Assembly (NCBI GenBank): GCA_964384415.1
Contig: CAYLMV010000003.1
Location: 1-64,000 of the forward strand
Origin: JAGVPT01 sp964384415
GTDB lineage: Bacteria > Bacteroidota > Ignavibacteria > UBA10030 > UBA8401
Reading direction: 5' to 3'
DNA length: 64,000 nt
The notes below the pieces were generated by a model, which did not search any database, had not been told where the DNA came from, and saw only the letters and a program-made list of their open reading frames with translations. Of the stretch, positions 42,546 to 50,796 are shown piece by piece. The number at the start of each line of letters is the position of its first letter. Within the stretch, counting starts at the first letter, position 1. Made by a program: the position numbers and the translations under genes.

Positions 42546-42983
42546 TCAGTTCTTCGGCAGCGAAGTCGCTCCATTCCCTTTCCGATTTTTTTGCAGGCCA
42601 ATCTCAAGAGCAATGGCCTCGAGGATTTGTTCTATCTGAACCGGTTTGTACAAAACCTGGTTCGCCAGAGAGCGGATCTTTGTTTCCCACTCCGGCTTTC
42701 CCTGACGATACGCATAGAGGACGATGATAGGGGCATCCGAATTCTGCATGCGCCTGAATTCAAACTCTCCCAGAAGAGAGGGGATCGACCGTTCAAGGTC
42801 GACGACAAGAAGCGAGACACATTTATTGTCCCGCTGAAGTCCGAGATCCTCGACGGTCTCAGTCGTCACAACTTTGTACTGATTCTGCAGCAAGATCGAT
42901 AAGCTCTTCGACAAATCCGCATCTGCCGAGTGAACCAGAATCGTCTCTTTTTTGTTTGTCCCAGTCACTTTGTTCCGCTTCAA
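42546..42983 (-). CDS. Degenerate receiver-domain protein
   Basis: 145 residues with a CheY-like pattern: first strand TILVHSADADLS, a predicted phospho-site strand LLVVDLERS, IIVLYAY and VLYKPVQIEQIL. The acidic pair of active receivers after strand 1 is replaced by Ser/Ala, and the switch Thr/Ser in strand 4 is Tyr, while the Asp and Lys remain. It may be a phosphorylation-independent or inactive receiver. It is a single gene with its own terminator, convergent with the polyferredoxin gene. Confidence 0.7.
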   Translation of the reverse strand: MKRNKVTGTNKKETILVHSADADLSKSLSILLQNQYKVVTTETVEDLGLQRDNKCVSLLVVDLERSIPSLLGEFEFRRMQNSDAPIIVLYAYRQGKPEWETKIRSLANQVLYKPVQIEQILEAIALEIGLQKNRKGNGATSLPKN

Positions 42984-43548
42984 CGATAAAATGAAATTGT
43001 AGTATGCGAACGCCTGAACATATAACTCAACTATTATGCCACCACGCTCCCCGTGCGGTTCGAAAAAATGGACAAGATTTCGAACAGTCGCGGGACAGAA
43101 TCATGCAAATACCTCAGATTTTCACAAAAAGCGTAAAAGAAAACGCGGTTTTTCTCATTAATGGGAGGTTTGCAGGAAGCGCTTGAGGAGATAAATGGGG
43201 GCACCGCTCAAGGCTAACTTCGTATCGTGACTCTGGCGAAATTTTCCAAACGATCTATTCGAGGGTGGAAGAAAATCAACGAACAAGTTGTTTGGTTTTC
43301 CGACGGGATCTTTTTGCGCACCTTAGCTCGCAACAGGCGAGAGATTATTTATTGCCGCAGTTTGGCGCGGACGAATGAGGGAGTTTTGCGCGATCCGATG
43401 GCAAGGGGAATGCAATCGCACGGAGGATGAACGGGAGAAATGGCAGAGCACCTATACACCTGAACCGGACAAACGCGCGAGCCTCCGTTCACAATTCGTT
43501 CAAGCATGGTGCCGTCGTTGAATACTCAGTACTTGCTCCCCCGTTGTG
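42984..43548. other. Intergenic stretch without a supportable gene
   Basis: About 565 bases between the degenerate receiver gene and the 3' end of moeA. Only short reading frames with atypical composition are present, and none has a ribosome site or a recognisable product. I could not fold a tRNA here. It must hold the promoter of the receiver gene and may contain decayed coding sequence. Confidence 0.5.
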
Positions 43549-44772
43549 TCAGAACTTCGTCCATGAGAGAGTCCGAATAGTTACGCTCTCCCCTTTTTCA
43601 ATCCGCTCTTTATTTTCTGAAAGTATAATGAGGCAGTTTGCTGCGGCGAGCCCCCCAACCATGTGCGAGCCCTGGCCGCTCACCGGCTTGACGCTGAAAT
43701 GACCATCCGGCAATCGCGTTGCGACGGCCCGGACAAACTCTACTCTTCCGGGACTCCTCCGGAATTCCGATTCCATCAGCGCAAGATAATTCAATACCGC
43801 GCCGCGCGGGAGTCCCATTATTTTTTGGAGAGCCGGCATCACCAGCACTTCAAGAGATACAAGCGCCGAAACCGGGTTGCCAGGCAATCCAAAGACCAGT
43901 TTGTTCCCCCGAGTTCCAAAATAGTTGGGCTTGCCGGGCTTCATCGCCACTCTCCAGAAGACGGTTTCCACGCGCAAATCGTTCAGCACCTCTTTGACAA
44001 AATCAAAATCTCCTACGGAAACTCCCCCGGCAGAAATGACAACGTCTGCTTTTTTGATTGCCCGGGCGAAAGCCTTTGAGAGATCTTCCTTCCTATCGCG
44101 GACGTGCATTACCAGCGCTGGGTCAATTCCGATTGAACGCAGGATTGAGGATATAGAGAACGAATTCGAATCCCGAATCTCCCCCCGGCGGAGGCGGCGC
44201 GACGGAGACCGGACTTCATTCCCCGTGATAACCAGCGCTACTGAAGGCTTCCGATACACTTTCACATCTTCATACCCGAGGGTTGCCATTAATCCAATTA
44301 CCGGCGGCGTTATGACCGTCCCTTTTGAAAGAACACTCTCGCCCTTATAAAACTCCTCGCCCCGCTTTCGGAGATTCGCCCCTTCCATGGCCGCCGATTT
44401 GAAGATGATCTCTTTGCCTCTCACCTTCACGAGTTCCTTCATGACCACCGCGTCTGTTCCTCTTGGAAGAGGGGCGCCCGTCATGATTTTCATCGTCTGC
44501 AGGGGCTTCAACGTGCGGGGAGCGCTGCTTCCGGCAGCGATCGTCAATGCAACCGGGAGCCTGACCTGATTCTGTTCCGAGGCATTCCTGAGATCACGAA
44601 CTCGAACCGCGTATCCGTCAACCGATGATGAGTCGAACAGCGGGATTGCTTCGCGCGCCTTGATCTCCTGAGCGAGAGCGTATCCGAGCGAATCGCCGAT
44701 TGACAACTTCACAGGCATTGAGCGACGCGAGTGTTTTAATATCTTTTCTAAGGCTTCTCCGAATTCCAACAC
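43549..44772 (-). CDS. moeA: Molybdopterin molybdenumtransferase
   Basis: 407 residues from a GTG. Typical MoeA pattern: IPLFDSSSVDGYAVR, IMTGAPLPRGTDAVVMKE, VALVITGNEVRSPS, the active-site loop SAGGVSVGDFDFVKEVL, and the C-terminal FGLPGNPVSALVSLEVLVMP. It inserts molybdenum into adenylylated molybdopterin. The partner gene, a moaC-moaB fusion, is 3.8 kb away with a peptide cassette between them. Confidence 0.95.
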   Translation of the reverse strand: MLEFGEALEKILKHSRRSMPVKLSIGDSLGYALAQEIKAREAIPLFDSSSVDGYAVRVRDLRNASEQNQVRLPVALTIAAGSSAPRTLKPLQTMKIMTGAPLPRGTDAVVMKELVKVRGKEIIFKSAAMEGANLRKRGEEFYKGESVLSKGTVITPPVIGLMATLGYEDVKVYRKPSVALVITGNEVRSPSRRLRRGEIRDSNSFSISSILRSIGIDPALVMHVRDRKEDLSKAFARAIKKADVVISAGGVSVGDFDFVKEVLNDLRVETVFWRVAMKPGKPNYFGTRGNKLVFGLPGNPVSALVSLEVLVMPALQKIMGLPRGAVLNYLALMESEFRRSPGRVEFVRAVATRLPDGHFSVKPVSGQGSHMVGGLAAANCLIILSENKERIEKGESVTIRTLSWTKF

Positions 44773-44935
44773 GTGTTTTTGCCGTCAATATTGTATTTGG
44801 GAATTATGGATGATAGTACATTCCGGCGAAAAAGACAAGTCTGCCATTCTGAATCGAGCCCCTCATCCGCCACTTGATCACCTCTTGAACGCGGCCAATC
44901 GATGGTCGATCTCGCCAGGATGAGTGAATGGTGCT

Positions 44936-45373
44936 TCAACAATTGACCCCTTTGCCGGAGGACTCTTCCACATGGTCATTTATTGCCAGCCAGAAACATC
45001 CCGCTGAGAAGATCATATCGCGAATAATGGCTGCGGCGCCAACCTTCTCCGGAAACCACGTTCCAAAACATCCGCAATTCGCATTCTGATTGCGCAGAGC
45101 AAGAATAAGCAAGGCAATGGTGAACGTGCATGTCATCATGCCTAAAAAAAACGCCATGAGGCTCGTCCGGAATTTGACGATCAGTGAAAGGCCGAAGAAA
45201 ACCTCAGCTCCAATAATCCCAATCGCGGCTGGCACGAGAAAAGGAGCCGGCACCATCTCGAATTTGTTGAGGTCGTCAAGAAACACATAGAACTCCAGGG
45301 CCTTGAGGCAACCAGCTGCCAGGTAAGCCGCCCCCAGAAACAAACGCAATGTATCGGCAAAGAAGGATTTCAT
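44936..45373 (-). CDS. MauE/DoxX-type redox-associated membrane protein
   Basis: 145 residues from the ATG at 45373, four membrane helices (LFLGAAYLAAGCLKALEF, FLVPAAIGIIGAEVFFGLS, AFFLGMMTCTFTIALLILAL and a last helix before AINDHVEE). The family hallmark NANCGCFG sits between helices 3 and 4. MauE-type proteins act with thioredoxin-like proteins in disulfide formation for exported proteins such as methylamine dehydrogenase. Here the likely partner is the TlpA-like protein of the same cassette. It is the last gene of the cassette; a longer start at 45496 would overlap the previous gene. Confidence 0.78.
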   Translation of the reverse strand: MKSFFADTLRLFLGAAYLAAGCLKALEFYVFLDDLNKFEMVPAPFLVPAAIGIIGAEVFFGLSLIVKFRTSLMAFFLGMMTCTFTIALLILALRNQNANCGCFGTWFPEKVGAAAIIRDMIFSAGCFWLAINDHVEESSGKGVNC

Positions 45374-45429
45374 AGATCGAGCTGAATTCTCCTCCCAATT
45401 CCTTAACAAGTTGATTTGCTCCTGGAGGC

Positions 45430-46062
45430 TTAACCATAAAGAGAAAGCTTGAGGAACTGAGTGATTGACTCTTGAATAGCCGACACGAATATCCAATCAA
45501 AGAAAGCCACGAGTACCCTGGCGGAGAATCTGAGGGAAGAAAACGTGCCTGCCCCTATGGCCACCATGCCTATAAACCACGCCGCAAAGATATCTGCTTT
45601 TTCTAGAATCTGGAATACCGGCAAGTGAGCCAATGCAAGCAGATTATTTAAGTTCAGAAAAGTCACAACCGAAAAATTTGTCCCTCTTACCATGCAGACA
45701 ATGCAACCGAGGACCACCGCCGAGACACCCTCCAACAAGACAATGAAGTAAGAATAGACAACCACGGAGAGACATTGTCTATAGAGAAGCTCCGAGCGGC
45801 TTCCCGAAAGGACGGCGACATAATAAAGAAAAAGTGCACCAGCGCCGAATCTTACACTCAACAGGGCTGCCACGAGTACAATGCTCCCCATCGTAATTTC
45901 CGCGGTAAGAGTTGAATGCTTCATCCAGAGGCAGAATAGGACAACGGTTGCCTGGGCCATCGAAACGCACGTCGCTGCCCGGAGAAAAACAGGCTGCCTC
46001 AATCGCCGTTCGAAGAACTTTCGAGGCCGAAGAATTAGCTCACAGACCTCCTGCAAAATCAT
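45430..46062 (-). CDS. Multi-pass membrane protein, Yip1-like
   Basis: 210 residues from the ATG at 46062 with GGAGGG upstream. An N-terminal amphipathic segment with the Yip1-type LILRPRKFFERRLRQP is followed by about five hydrophobic helices (MGSIVLVAALLSVRFGAGAL, VVVYSYFIVLLEGVSAVVLG and others). In the peptide cassette it could serve in export, immunity or membrane protection, but nothing in the sequence decides between these. Confidence 0.6.
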   Translation of the reverse strand: MILQEVCELILRPRKFFERRLRQPVFLRAATCVSMAQATVVLFCLWMKHSTLTAEITMGSIVLVAALLSVRFGAGALFLYYVAVLSGSRSELLYRQCLSVVVYSYFIVLLEGVSAVVLGCIVCMVRGTNFSVVTFLNLNNLLALAHLPVFQILEKADIFAAWFIGMVAIGAGTFSSLRFSARVLVAFFDWIFVSAIQESITQFLKLSLYG

Positions 46063-46182
46063 CGGGGTCCCTCCACAATCCAGGAAAATCAGAGGTACAA
46101 TAAGAATGTGAATCTCCATTGATCCAAGAGAATGCACAGCCTCCCAACTTCCTTGATGCTCACCAAATGCATCGCCCTCAGT

Positions 46183-46716
46183 TCACTCCTCGGCGCTCTT
46201 TGGCATGAAGGTGAAGCTTAGCATGGAGATGGAACTCATCTCCAACATCTGAACTGAGGTAGTCTTAAATGACCATATGCTCGTTCTTCCCATAAAAGGA
46301 ATCGACTTCTCTTTCTCTGCTTTCCCGAGCCGGTCTGAGTACTTTTGGCGAAATCGTTCGATCTTATCATCGTCTTTCTGAAGTTGTTTGGTCACTGTGT
46401 CAATCGACATAGTGGTAACGATAACTGACTTGAGCAAACTGTCCGCCTTGGCAAATTGAAGAGCAACAAGTACTCTTTGAGCATACATTGTATCGAGATA
46501 GTACTCGGTGAAATTGCCGCCTCCTCCAGATGGAAACGCATGACCATCTGCATTCATCTGCTTAAGCTCTTTTGTGTGGAGTTTGGCACTTACGTCAACA
46601 AACTTCATTCCCCAGGATAGTTGCTCAAATGAAAAGAGCGGATCCTTTAACAATTGTGCGCTCGCCGGACTAAGAATAAGGAACAAGATCGACAAGATCT
46701 TCGCGAAAGGCTTCAT
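46183..46716 (-). CDS. Secreted hypothetical protein of the peptide cassette
   Basis: 177 residues from the ATG at 46716, giving a signal peptide (MKPFAKILSILFLILSPASA). The mature part starts with FEQLSWGMKFVDVSAKL, has a glycine-rich loop (FPSGGGGNF) and is otherwise mixed strand and helix with no cysteines. No family recognised. It lies directly after the precursor gene, separated from it by a strong hairpin, so it is probably expressed at a lower level than the peptide. Confidence 0.65.
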   Translation of the reverse strand: MKPFAKILSILFLILSPASAQLLKDPLFSFEQLSWGMKFVDVSAKLHTKELKQMNADGHAFPSGGGGNFTEYYLDTMYAQRVLVALQFAKADSLLKSVIVTTMSIDTVTKQLQKDDDKIERFRQKYSDRLGKAEKEKSIPFMGRTSIWSFKTTSVQMLEMSSISMLSFTFMPKSAEE

Positions 46717-46827
46717 CGGGGTGTTCTCCGTTTGATGAAAGATTCTGTTTTCTTTTCTCACGCGCACTTTCTAAAACAGGAACATCGACCAGATTTTTCC
46801 AGGGGAGTGTATTATTATCCACTAAAC

Positions 46828-46860
46828 ATCCTCTGGGTCAGTTGACCCAACCCAGAGGAT
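46828..46860 (-). terminator. Perfect hairpin just after the peptide gene
   Basis: ATCCTCTGGGT (46828-46838) pairs exactly with ACCCAGAGGAT (46850-46860) around an 11-base loop. It starts 20 bases past the peptide stop codon. The following minus-strand bases GTTTAGTGG lack a long T-run, so it may be a leaky terminator or a 3'-end stabiliser that lets the small peptide be expressed above its downstream genes. Confidence 0.65.
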
Positions 46861-46880
46861 ATTTGGCAAGTATTCCAGAA

Positions 46881-47141
46881 CTAAAGGATCTGGCCGATGA
46901 CGCATCCGACATAGATAATTGCATAGGTGACTGAACAGACTGTCGTCCCCGCTCCGGTCAACAGACAAAAGAATTGTGCCAAGGATGCAGCCGCTCCGCA
47001 ATCGACAGCTACCCTCCCGCCCGTGATCAGCCGCATCTCATTTTGCGTGAGAGGCGATGAAGCGGTCGAGACGGGAAGGAGCGGTAGGATGAGAGTGATC
47101 AGGAGCATGCACACCAGCAGCTGTTTCAGGATCTTTTTCAT
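46881..47141 (-). CDS. 86-residue precursor: Sec-like signal, double-glycine motif, four-cysteine core
   Basis: ATG at 47141 with a GGGGG box. Residues 1-27 are a basic then very hydrophobic signal (MKKILKQLLVCMLLITLILP). Residues 31-42 read LTQNEMRLITGG, the E-M-x2-I-x-G-G form of double-glycine leaders of Bacteroidota natural-product precursors. The 44-residue tail after GG is hydrophobic, with Cys at 48, 59, 69 and 80 (spacings x10, x9, x10), and ends VIGQIL. The C39 peptidase encoded just upstream is the expected GG-cleaving enzyme. Likely product: a secreted or membrane-active disulfide-bonded peptide; activity unknown. Confidence 0.72.
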   Translation of the reverse strand: MKKILKQLLVCMLLITLILPLLPVSTASSPLTQNEMRLITGGRVAVDCGAAASLAQFFCLLTGAGTTVCSVTYAIIYVGCVIGQIL

Positions 47142-47289
47142 ATTGCCCCCATTAATTGAATGTGTGATGGTTGATTTTTTCCTGCTCACCGCGGGCTGTT
47201 TGCTGCGATCGGGATCGGGAGAGGTGCCTCGACGCCCGAGTCGAAGAACCATTCCTTCACCCAAACCCATCAAACCGGCGAGCAAGTTG

Positions 47290-47790
47290 TTATTTCTTGC
47301 AGAAAACCAGCGCCTCGCCATGCCAAATCCTGGCGAGACTCTTTTCCGATAGCTTCAGCCGCCCAATCGCCGGATCGCGCAGGTAGACTTCCCCTTCGTG
47401 AACGCTGTCCGCAACGGCAAAATGATCGTTGTGAACGAAGAGGATCGCCGGGAATTGGTTTCTTCTGAATTCTTCCATAGTCAGCTTCAAGCCCTTCGCA
47501 CTCAACCCGTTCCGTTCCGCATGATGAAGCAACTCCAGCATCGTCGTGCCGTTCCCCGTCATCTCGATCGAACGTTCGATCTCCCTCTGGCCAGCTTCAA
47601 TTCCGAAGGCATCATACACCATCGCCAGGGAAGCCGGCCCGCAGTTGTTTTCTCTGGATTGGAATCGAACGCCGTCACTTCCCAGATATTCTCCCCCATA
47701 TTCCCAGGCCAGATATCTATGAAGACAAGAAGGGTAAACTAGAAACACGATGATAAGAGAGAGAAGACCGATGCCCCATGACAATTTCAT
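47290..47790 (-). CDS. Stand-alone membrane-anchored C39 peptidase
   Basis: 166 residues from the ATG at 47790 (GGGGG seven bases upstream). One N-terminal helix (WGIGLLSLIIVFLVYP), then a C39 domain: Gln44 and Cys50 (QSRENNCGPASLAMVYDAFG, the right six-residue spacing for the oxyanion Gln), His123 in VHNDHFAVAD and Asp139 in LRDPAIG. C39 peptidases cut after double glycine and are normally fused to ABC exporters; here there is no ABC part. A basic N-terminus predicts the catalytic domain outside the cytoplasm, so cleavage would follow Sec export. It precedes the precursor gene. Confidence 0.85.
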   Translation of the reverse strand: MKLSWGIGLLSLIIVFLVYPSCLHRYLAWEYGGEYLGSDGVRFQSRENNCGPASLAMVYDAFGIEAGQREIERSIEMTGNGTTMLELLHHAERNGLSAKGLKLTMEEFRRNQFPAILFVHNDHFAVADSVHEGEVYLRDPAIGRLKLSEKSLARIWHGEALVFCKK

Positions 47791-47837
47791 TTCCATTCCC
47801 CCTTAACTATCTAGAGGCCACCCAAGGCTAAAGTGCT

Positions 47838-48368
47838 CTATTGAGTGCCTGCAAACCCTGCGATCAGCAGCGAGTCCTTCTGGAAGGTGTTCTCCCCGGT
47901 GGATCGTTGGCGAAGCACACCATCTTCGTCTATACAATAGAGCGACGGGACTGCCGCGACCTTGAAGCTCTTCGCTAATTCGATACTGTTTCCTGCAAGA
48001 ACTGGAAAAGATGGGGTGATACTTCCTTTCCTTCCGGTTGAGTCCGCAGAGCCGTCTATACAAACGCCGACGACGTCGAGCGTATTCGAAAAGATTTTAT
48101 AAACGGAGTCGCAATTGACGATCTCAGTCCGGCAGTGAGAACAGGCCGGACTGTAAAAAAGGATGAGAAGTTTCCTGGTGCGGGGGGAATCGAAGGCGAA
48201 CCTCCTTCCATCAGCGAAGGCCGCCGCAAACGGAGGCATCCTCTCACCGATCGCGGGCGCACCGGCGTTCCGATGATATTCGATATAGAACGACGATGCG
48301 ATCGGAAATGCGCAAAGAATTGCTAGCGAGATCGCTGCAAGCGATCTATGTTTGGACCGAGAGATCAT
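47838..48368 (-). CDS. TlpA-like membrane-anchored thioredoxin
   Basis: 176 residues. A signal-anchor (SLAAISLAILCAFPIASSFY) is followed by IGERMPPFAAAFADGRRF and the redox site FYSPACSHCRTEI (CSHC). The cis-proline loop is in AAVPSLYCIDEDGVL. This is the alkyl hydroperoxide reductase/TlpA-type thioredoxin fold acting in the periplasm. First gene of the peptide cassette, 47 bases ahead of the C39 gene, with a good promoter upstream. It probably forms or corrects the disulfides of the four-cysteine peptide together with the MauE/DoxX-type protein. Confidence 0.85.
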   Translation of the reverse strand: MISRSKHRSLAAISLAILCAFPIASSFYIEYHRNAGAPAIGERMPPFAAAFADGRRFAFDSPRTRKLLILFYSPACSHCRTEIVNCDSVYKIFSNTLDVVGVCIDGSADSTGRKGSITPSFPVLAGNSIELAKSFKVAAVPSLYCIDEDGVLRQRSTGENTFQKDSLLIAGFAGTQ

Positions 48369-48452
48369 TGGGCTCAGTTATGATAGTCAAACGCGTCACG
48401 TTGACTCCCCTTATCACACTGGCATGTTCAGATTGGATAGTTTCTACACTCA

Positions 48453-48481
48453 AAGATAGCGGAAGAGCACGGAGTTGTCAA
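48453..48481 (-). promoter_or_regulatory. Sigma-70-type promoter of the peptide cassette
   Basis: On the minus strand TTGACA (complement of 48476-48481), a 17-base spacer and TATCTT (complement of 48453-48458). Expected transcription start about 48446, leaving an untranslated leader of some 78 bases before the TlpA-like start. It reads away from the moaC-moaB 3' end. Confidence 0.65.
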
Positions 48482-48540
48482 GAAGATTCTAAAAAAATGT
48501 GAATTGCGGAGAAGCACTAAAAAATTTCCGGAACTTTTGA

Positions 48541-49449
48541 TCAGTGTCCTTCGCCCTTCAACATCTTGAACGCGTGAAGCAGCGTCGGGAAGAGCGCGTC
48601 GAGTCCGTCGGTCACCGCGCCTTTCGATCCGGGAAAACTTACGATAATTGTTTTTCCACGGATTCCGGAGATGCTTCGGGAGAGCATCGCAAGAGGAGTT
48701 CGCGCTTGCCCGTACGAACGCACCGCTTCTGTTACTCCCGGAATTTCCCGCTCGACAATTATCCTAATCGCCTCGGGGGTATGGTCGCGGGGCCCGAAGC
48801 CGGTCCCCCCGGTGGTGAGAATAAGATCAAGGTGGAGAGAGTCCGCAAAATGAATCAGCCTCTCTTCGATTTGTTTCACGTCGTCGGGGATAACTTCGTA
48901 CGCTGCCACTTCAATTTTGTAATCTTGTAATCTTGCAACGATCATCTTCCCCGACACGTCTTCCTTTTTTCCGCCCGCAACAGAATCCGACAGCACAAGG
49001 ACTGCGGCGCGAAGGTGTTGTCCGTCCAGCTGTGCGAAATCGGACTTGCCCCCTTTCTTGCTGAGGAGTTTTACTCCGAGGATTTCCATCTCATCGTCAA
49101 GCATTTTCATCATGTCGTACAACGTCAATGCGGCGACCGACGCCCCCGTGAGCGCCTCCATCTCCACGCCCGTTTTGTAGATTGCCTTCACCTCAACCTT
49201 AGTCGTAATCTCATCTTTCCCGATTTGAAAATCTACTCCGACAAAGTCGACCGGCAGCGGATGGCAATACGGAATAATCTGGCTCGTGTTCTTCGCCGCT
49301 TGTATCGCGGCGACCTTCGCCACCGGGAGAGGATCCCCTTTGGGGATCTTGTTCTCGCGGATGAGTGCGATCGTTGCCGGAGAGACGCGTAAAATAGATT
49401 GAGCGACTGCAGTGCGAAGCGTTGTTATTTTTCGTGAGATGTCACGCAT
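48541..49449 (-). CDS. MoaC-MoaB fusion protein for molybdenum cofactor synthesis
   Basis: 302 residues. Residues 1-145 are MoaC (IIPYCHPLPVDFVGVDF, KTGVEMEALTGASVAAL, TLYDMMKML), which helps make cyclic pyranopterin monophosphate. Residues 148-300 are MoaB/MogA (AAVLVLSDSVAGG, TTGGTGFGPRDHTPEA, IVSFPGSKGAVTDG), which adenylylates molybdopterin. The two steps are not consecutive, yet such fusions are known in several phyla. It belongs with moeA, and its reading frame ends about 60 bases before the peptide-cassette promoter. Confidence 0.95.
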   Translation of the reverse strand: MRDISRKITTLRTAVAQSILRVSPATIALIRENKIPKGDPLPVAKVAAIQAAKNTSQIIPYCHPLPVDFVGVDFQIGKDEITTKVEVKAIYKTGVEMEALTGASVAALTLYDMMKMLDDEMEILGVKLLSKKGGKSDFAQLDGQHLRAAVLVLSDSVAGGKKEDVSGKMIVARLQDYKIEVAAYEVIPDDVKQIEERLIHFADSLHLDLILTTGGTGFGPRDHTPEAIRIIVEREIPGVTEAVRSYGQARTPLAMLSRSISGIRGKTIIVSFPGSKGAVTDGLDALFPTLLHAFKMLKGEGH

Positions 49450-49473
49450 GTTTGCCTGCGATGGTCTGTTACG

Positions 49474-50766
49474 CTAAAAGACAAAATTCTTGATCTCCAG
49501 AGATTCCGGGTTCCCGATAATCACAAACTGAAGATTCTTTATGTATTTCTTGCATGCACTCTGGACATCCGCGGGAGTTACTTTTTTCACATCGGCAATG
49601 AACTTGCCCGCTTCCTGGTATCCGGCACCGGAGAGCTCGTAGCGTGCAAGGACAGCTGCCTGCGAGCGATTAGTTTCATTACGGAGGTAGTAGCTGGTAA
49701 TAAACGTGTTCACAGTGTTGCGGAGCTCCTGTAGCGAGACTTCCTGTTCCATCATCTTCCGCAGTTCTCCCGTCATCACTTTCATTGTTGTATCCGGACT
49801 GACGGCCGTGACGTAGATGTACCCGTAGTTGGAAAAATTCCCGCCGATACCTCCCCCGGGAGCGTATGACAGGCTTCGTTTCGTCCTGACCTCCTCGAAC
49901 AACCTGTATCGCAGCACGGCGCCCGCAACAGCCATTGCATAGTATTCATTCGAATTGAGCGAAGGAGAAGGAAAATAGCCTTGTATGTAATTCGTCGGCA
50001 GCTCGCGGTGAACGATTTTTACGGAAGGTTCACTGTGTTGCACCGCCGGGAGAACCTCTGCGGAATATACACCTGGGGCGAGCGAGCCGAACGAGCCAGT
50101 CACCAATGTTTCGACTTCCTCTCGAGTGACATTGCCCACGACAATCAGAAGAAGCTGGGCCGATGTCGTCCGTTTTGCAAGGTATCCCTTCAACTGTTCC
50201 GGGGTGAACGAGGCAACTGTCTGCTCCTCTCCGTTGACGTTTGTTTCATAGGGATGGTTCGTGTAGAATGCCCTTCTTCCGAGGTCGCTGAGGTATGCAT
50301 CCGGGTTGTCCCTCATTTGTCTTATCTGAGATAGCATTTGCTGCCGTTCAAGTTCGACATCCTCTTTCCCCATCGCCGGATGGAGAATGACGTCAGCGAA
50401 CACGTCCCACGACCTGTCAAAGTGTTGTTTGACACACTGCAGGTCGACCGTCGAAAAATCCAGGGAGACGGAAGTCGTGATCGTAGTGTTCATCTGTTCC
50501 AGGGTGGCATTTAGCTTGTCCTTCGGGTAGCGTTCGCTCGCTTTAACGGCAACGGCGAGAGCAAGTTTTTCAATGCCGGCCTCATCGCTCGTCAGGACCG
50601 CTGCGCCGCCCCGGTAGCACATGCTTGCGGCGACAATTTCAGTCGACGTGTTCTGCTGGACGATGACTTTGAGGCCGTTCACAACGAACGATTGAGGATC
50701 GGATGCCGTCAGGATGGCCGGCAGGCCGATGACAAAGGCAAAGAGAATACATATTCTGAATTTCAT
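49474..50766 (-). CDS. M16-family peptidase-like protein lacking the zinc motif (partner subunit)
   Basis: 430 residues, signal peptide (FRICILFAFVIGLPAILTAS). The M16 fold is recognisable (FVVNGLKVIVQQNTSTEIVAASMCYRGG at the start; LLIVVGNVTREEVETLV; RTKRSLSYAPGGGIGGNF with the Arg/Tyr pair). At the place of HxxEH it reads GIEKLALAV, so the zinc site is lost. Inactive M16 subunits commonly pair with active ones in two-subunit peptidases. The active partner gene lies just upstream. AGGAG precedes the ATG. Confidence 0.85.
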   Translation of the reverse strand: MKFRICILFAFVIGLPAILTASDPQSFVVNGLKVIVQQNTSTEIVAASMCYRGGAAVLTSDEAGIEKLALAVAVKASERYPKDKLNATLEQMNTTITTSVSLDFSTVDLQCVKQHFDRSWDVFADVILHPAMGKEDVELERQQMLSQIRQMRDNPDAYLSDLGRRAFYTNHPYETNVNGEEQTVASFTPEQLKGYLAKRTTSAQLLLIVVGNVTREEVETLVTGSFGSLAPGVYSAEVLPAVQHSEPSVKIVHRELPTNYIQGYFPSPSLNSNEYYAMAVAGAVLRYRLFEEVRTKRSLSYAPGGGIGGNFSNYGYIYVTAVSPDTTMKVMTGELRKMMEQEVSLQELRNTVNTFITSYYLRNETNRSQAAVLARYELSGAGYQEAGKFIADVKKVTPADVQSACKKYIKNLQFVIIGNPESLEIKNFVF

Positions 50767-50796
50767 GACAAGTCTCCTTCTCTGGATTTTCGCTGA

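Noticed and set aside
42984..43548. tRNA, riboswitch or small gene in the gap before moeA
   Set aside because: I found no cloverleaf, and the gap is at the 3' side of moeA, so a molybdenum-cofactor riboswitch is not expected there. The short frames lack support.
46927..47352. Plus-strand frame opposite the double-glycine peptide gene
   Set aside because: No ribosome site and a Pro/Arg-rich product. The minus strand has a GGGGG box, a signal peptide and the GG motif next to a C39 gene.
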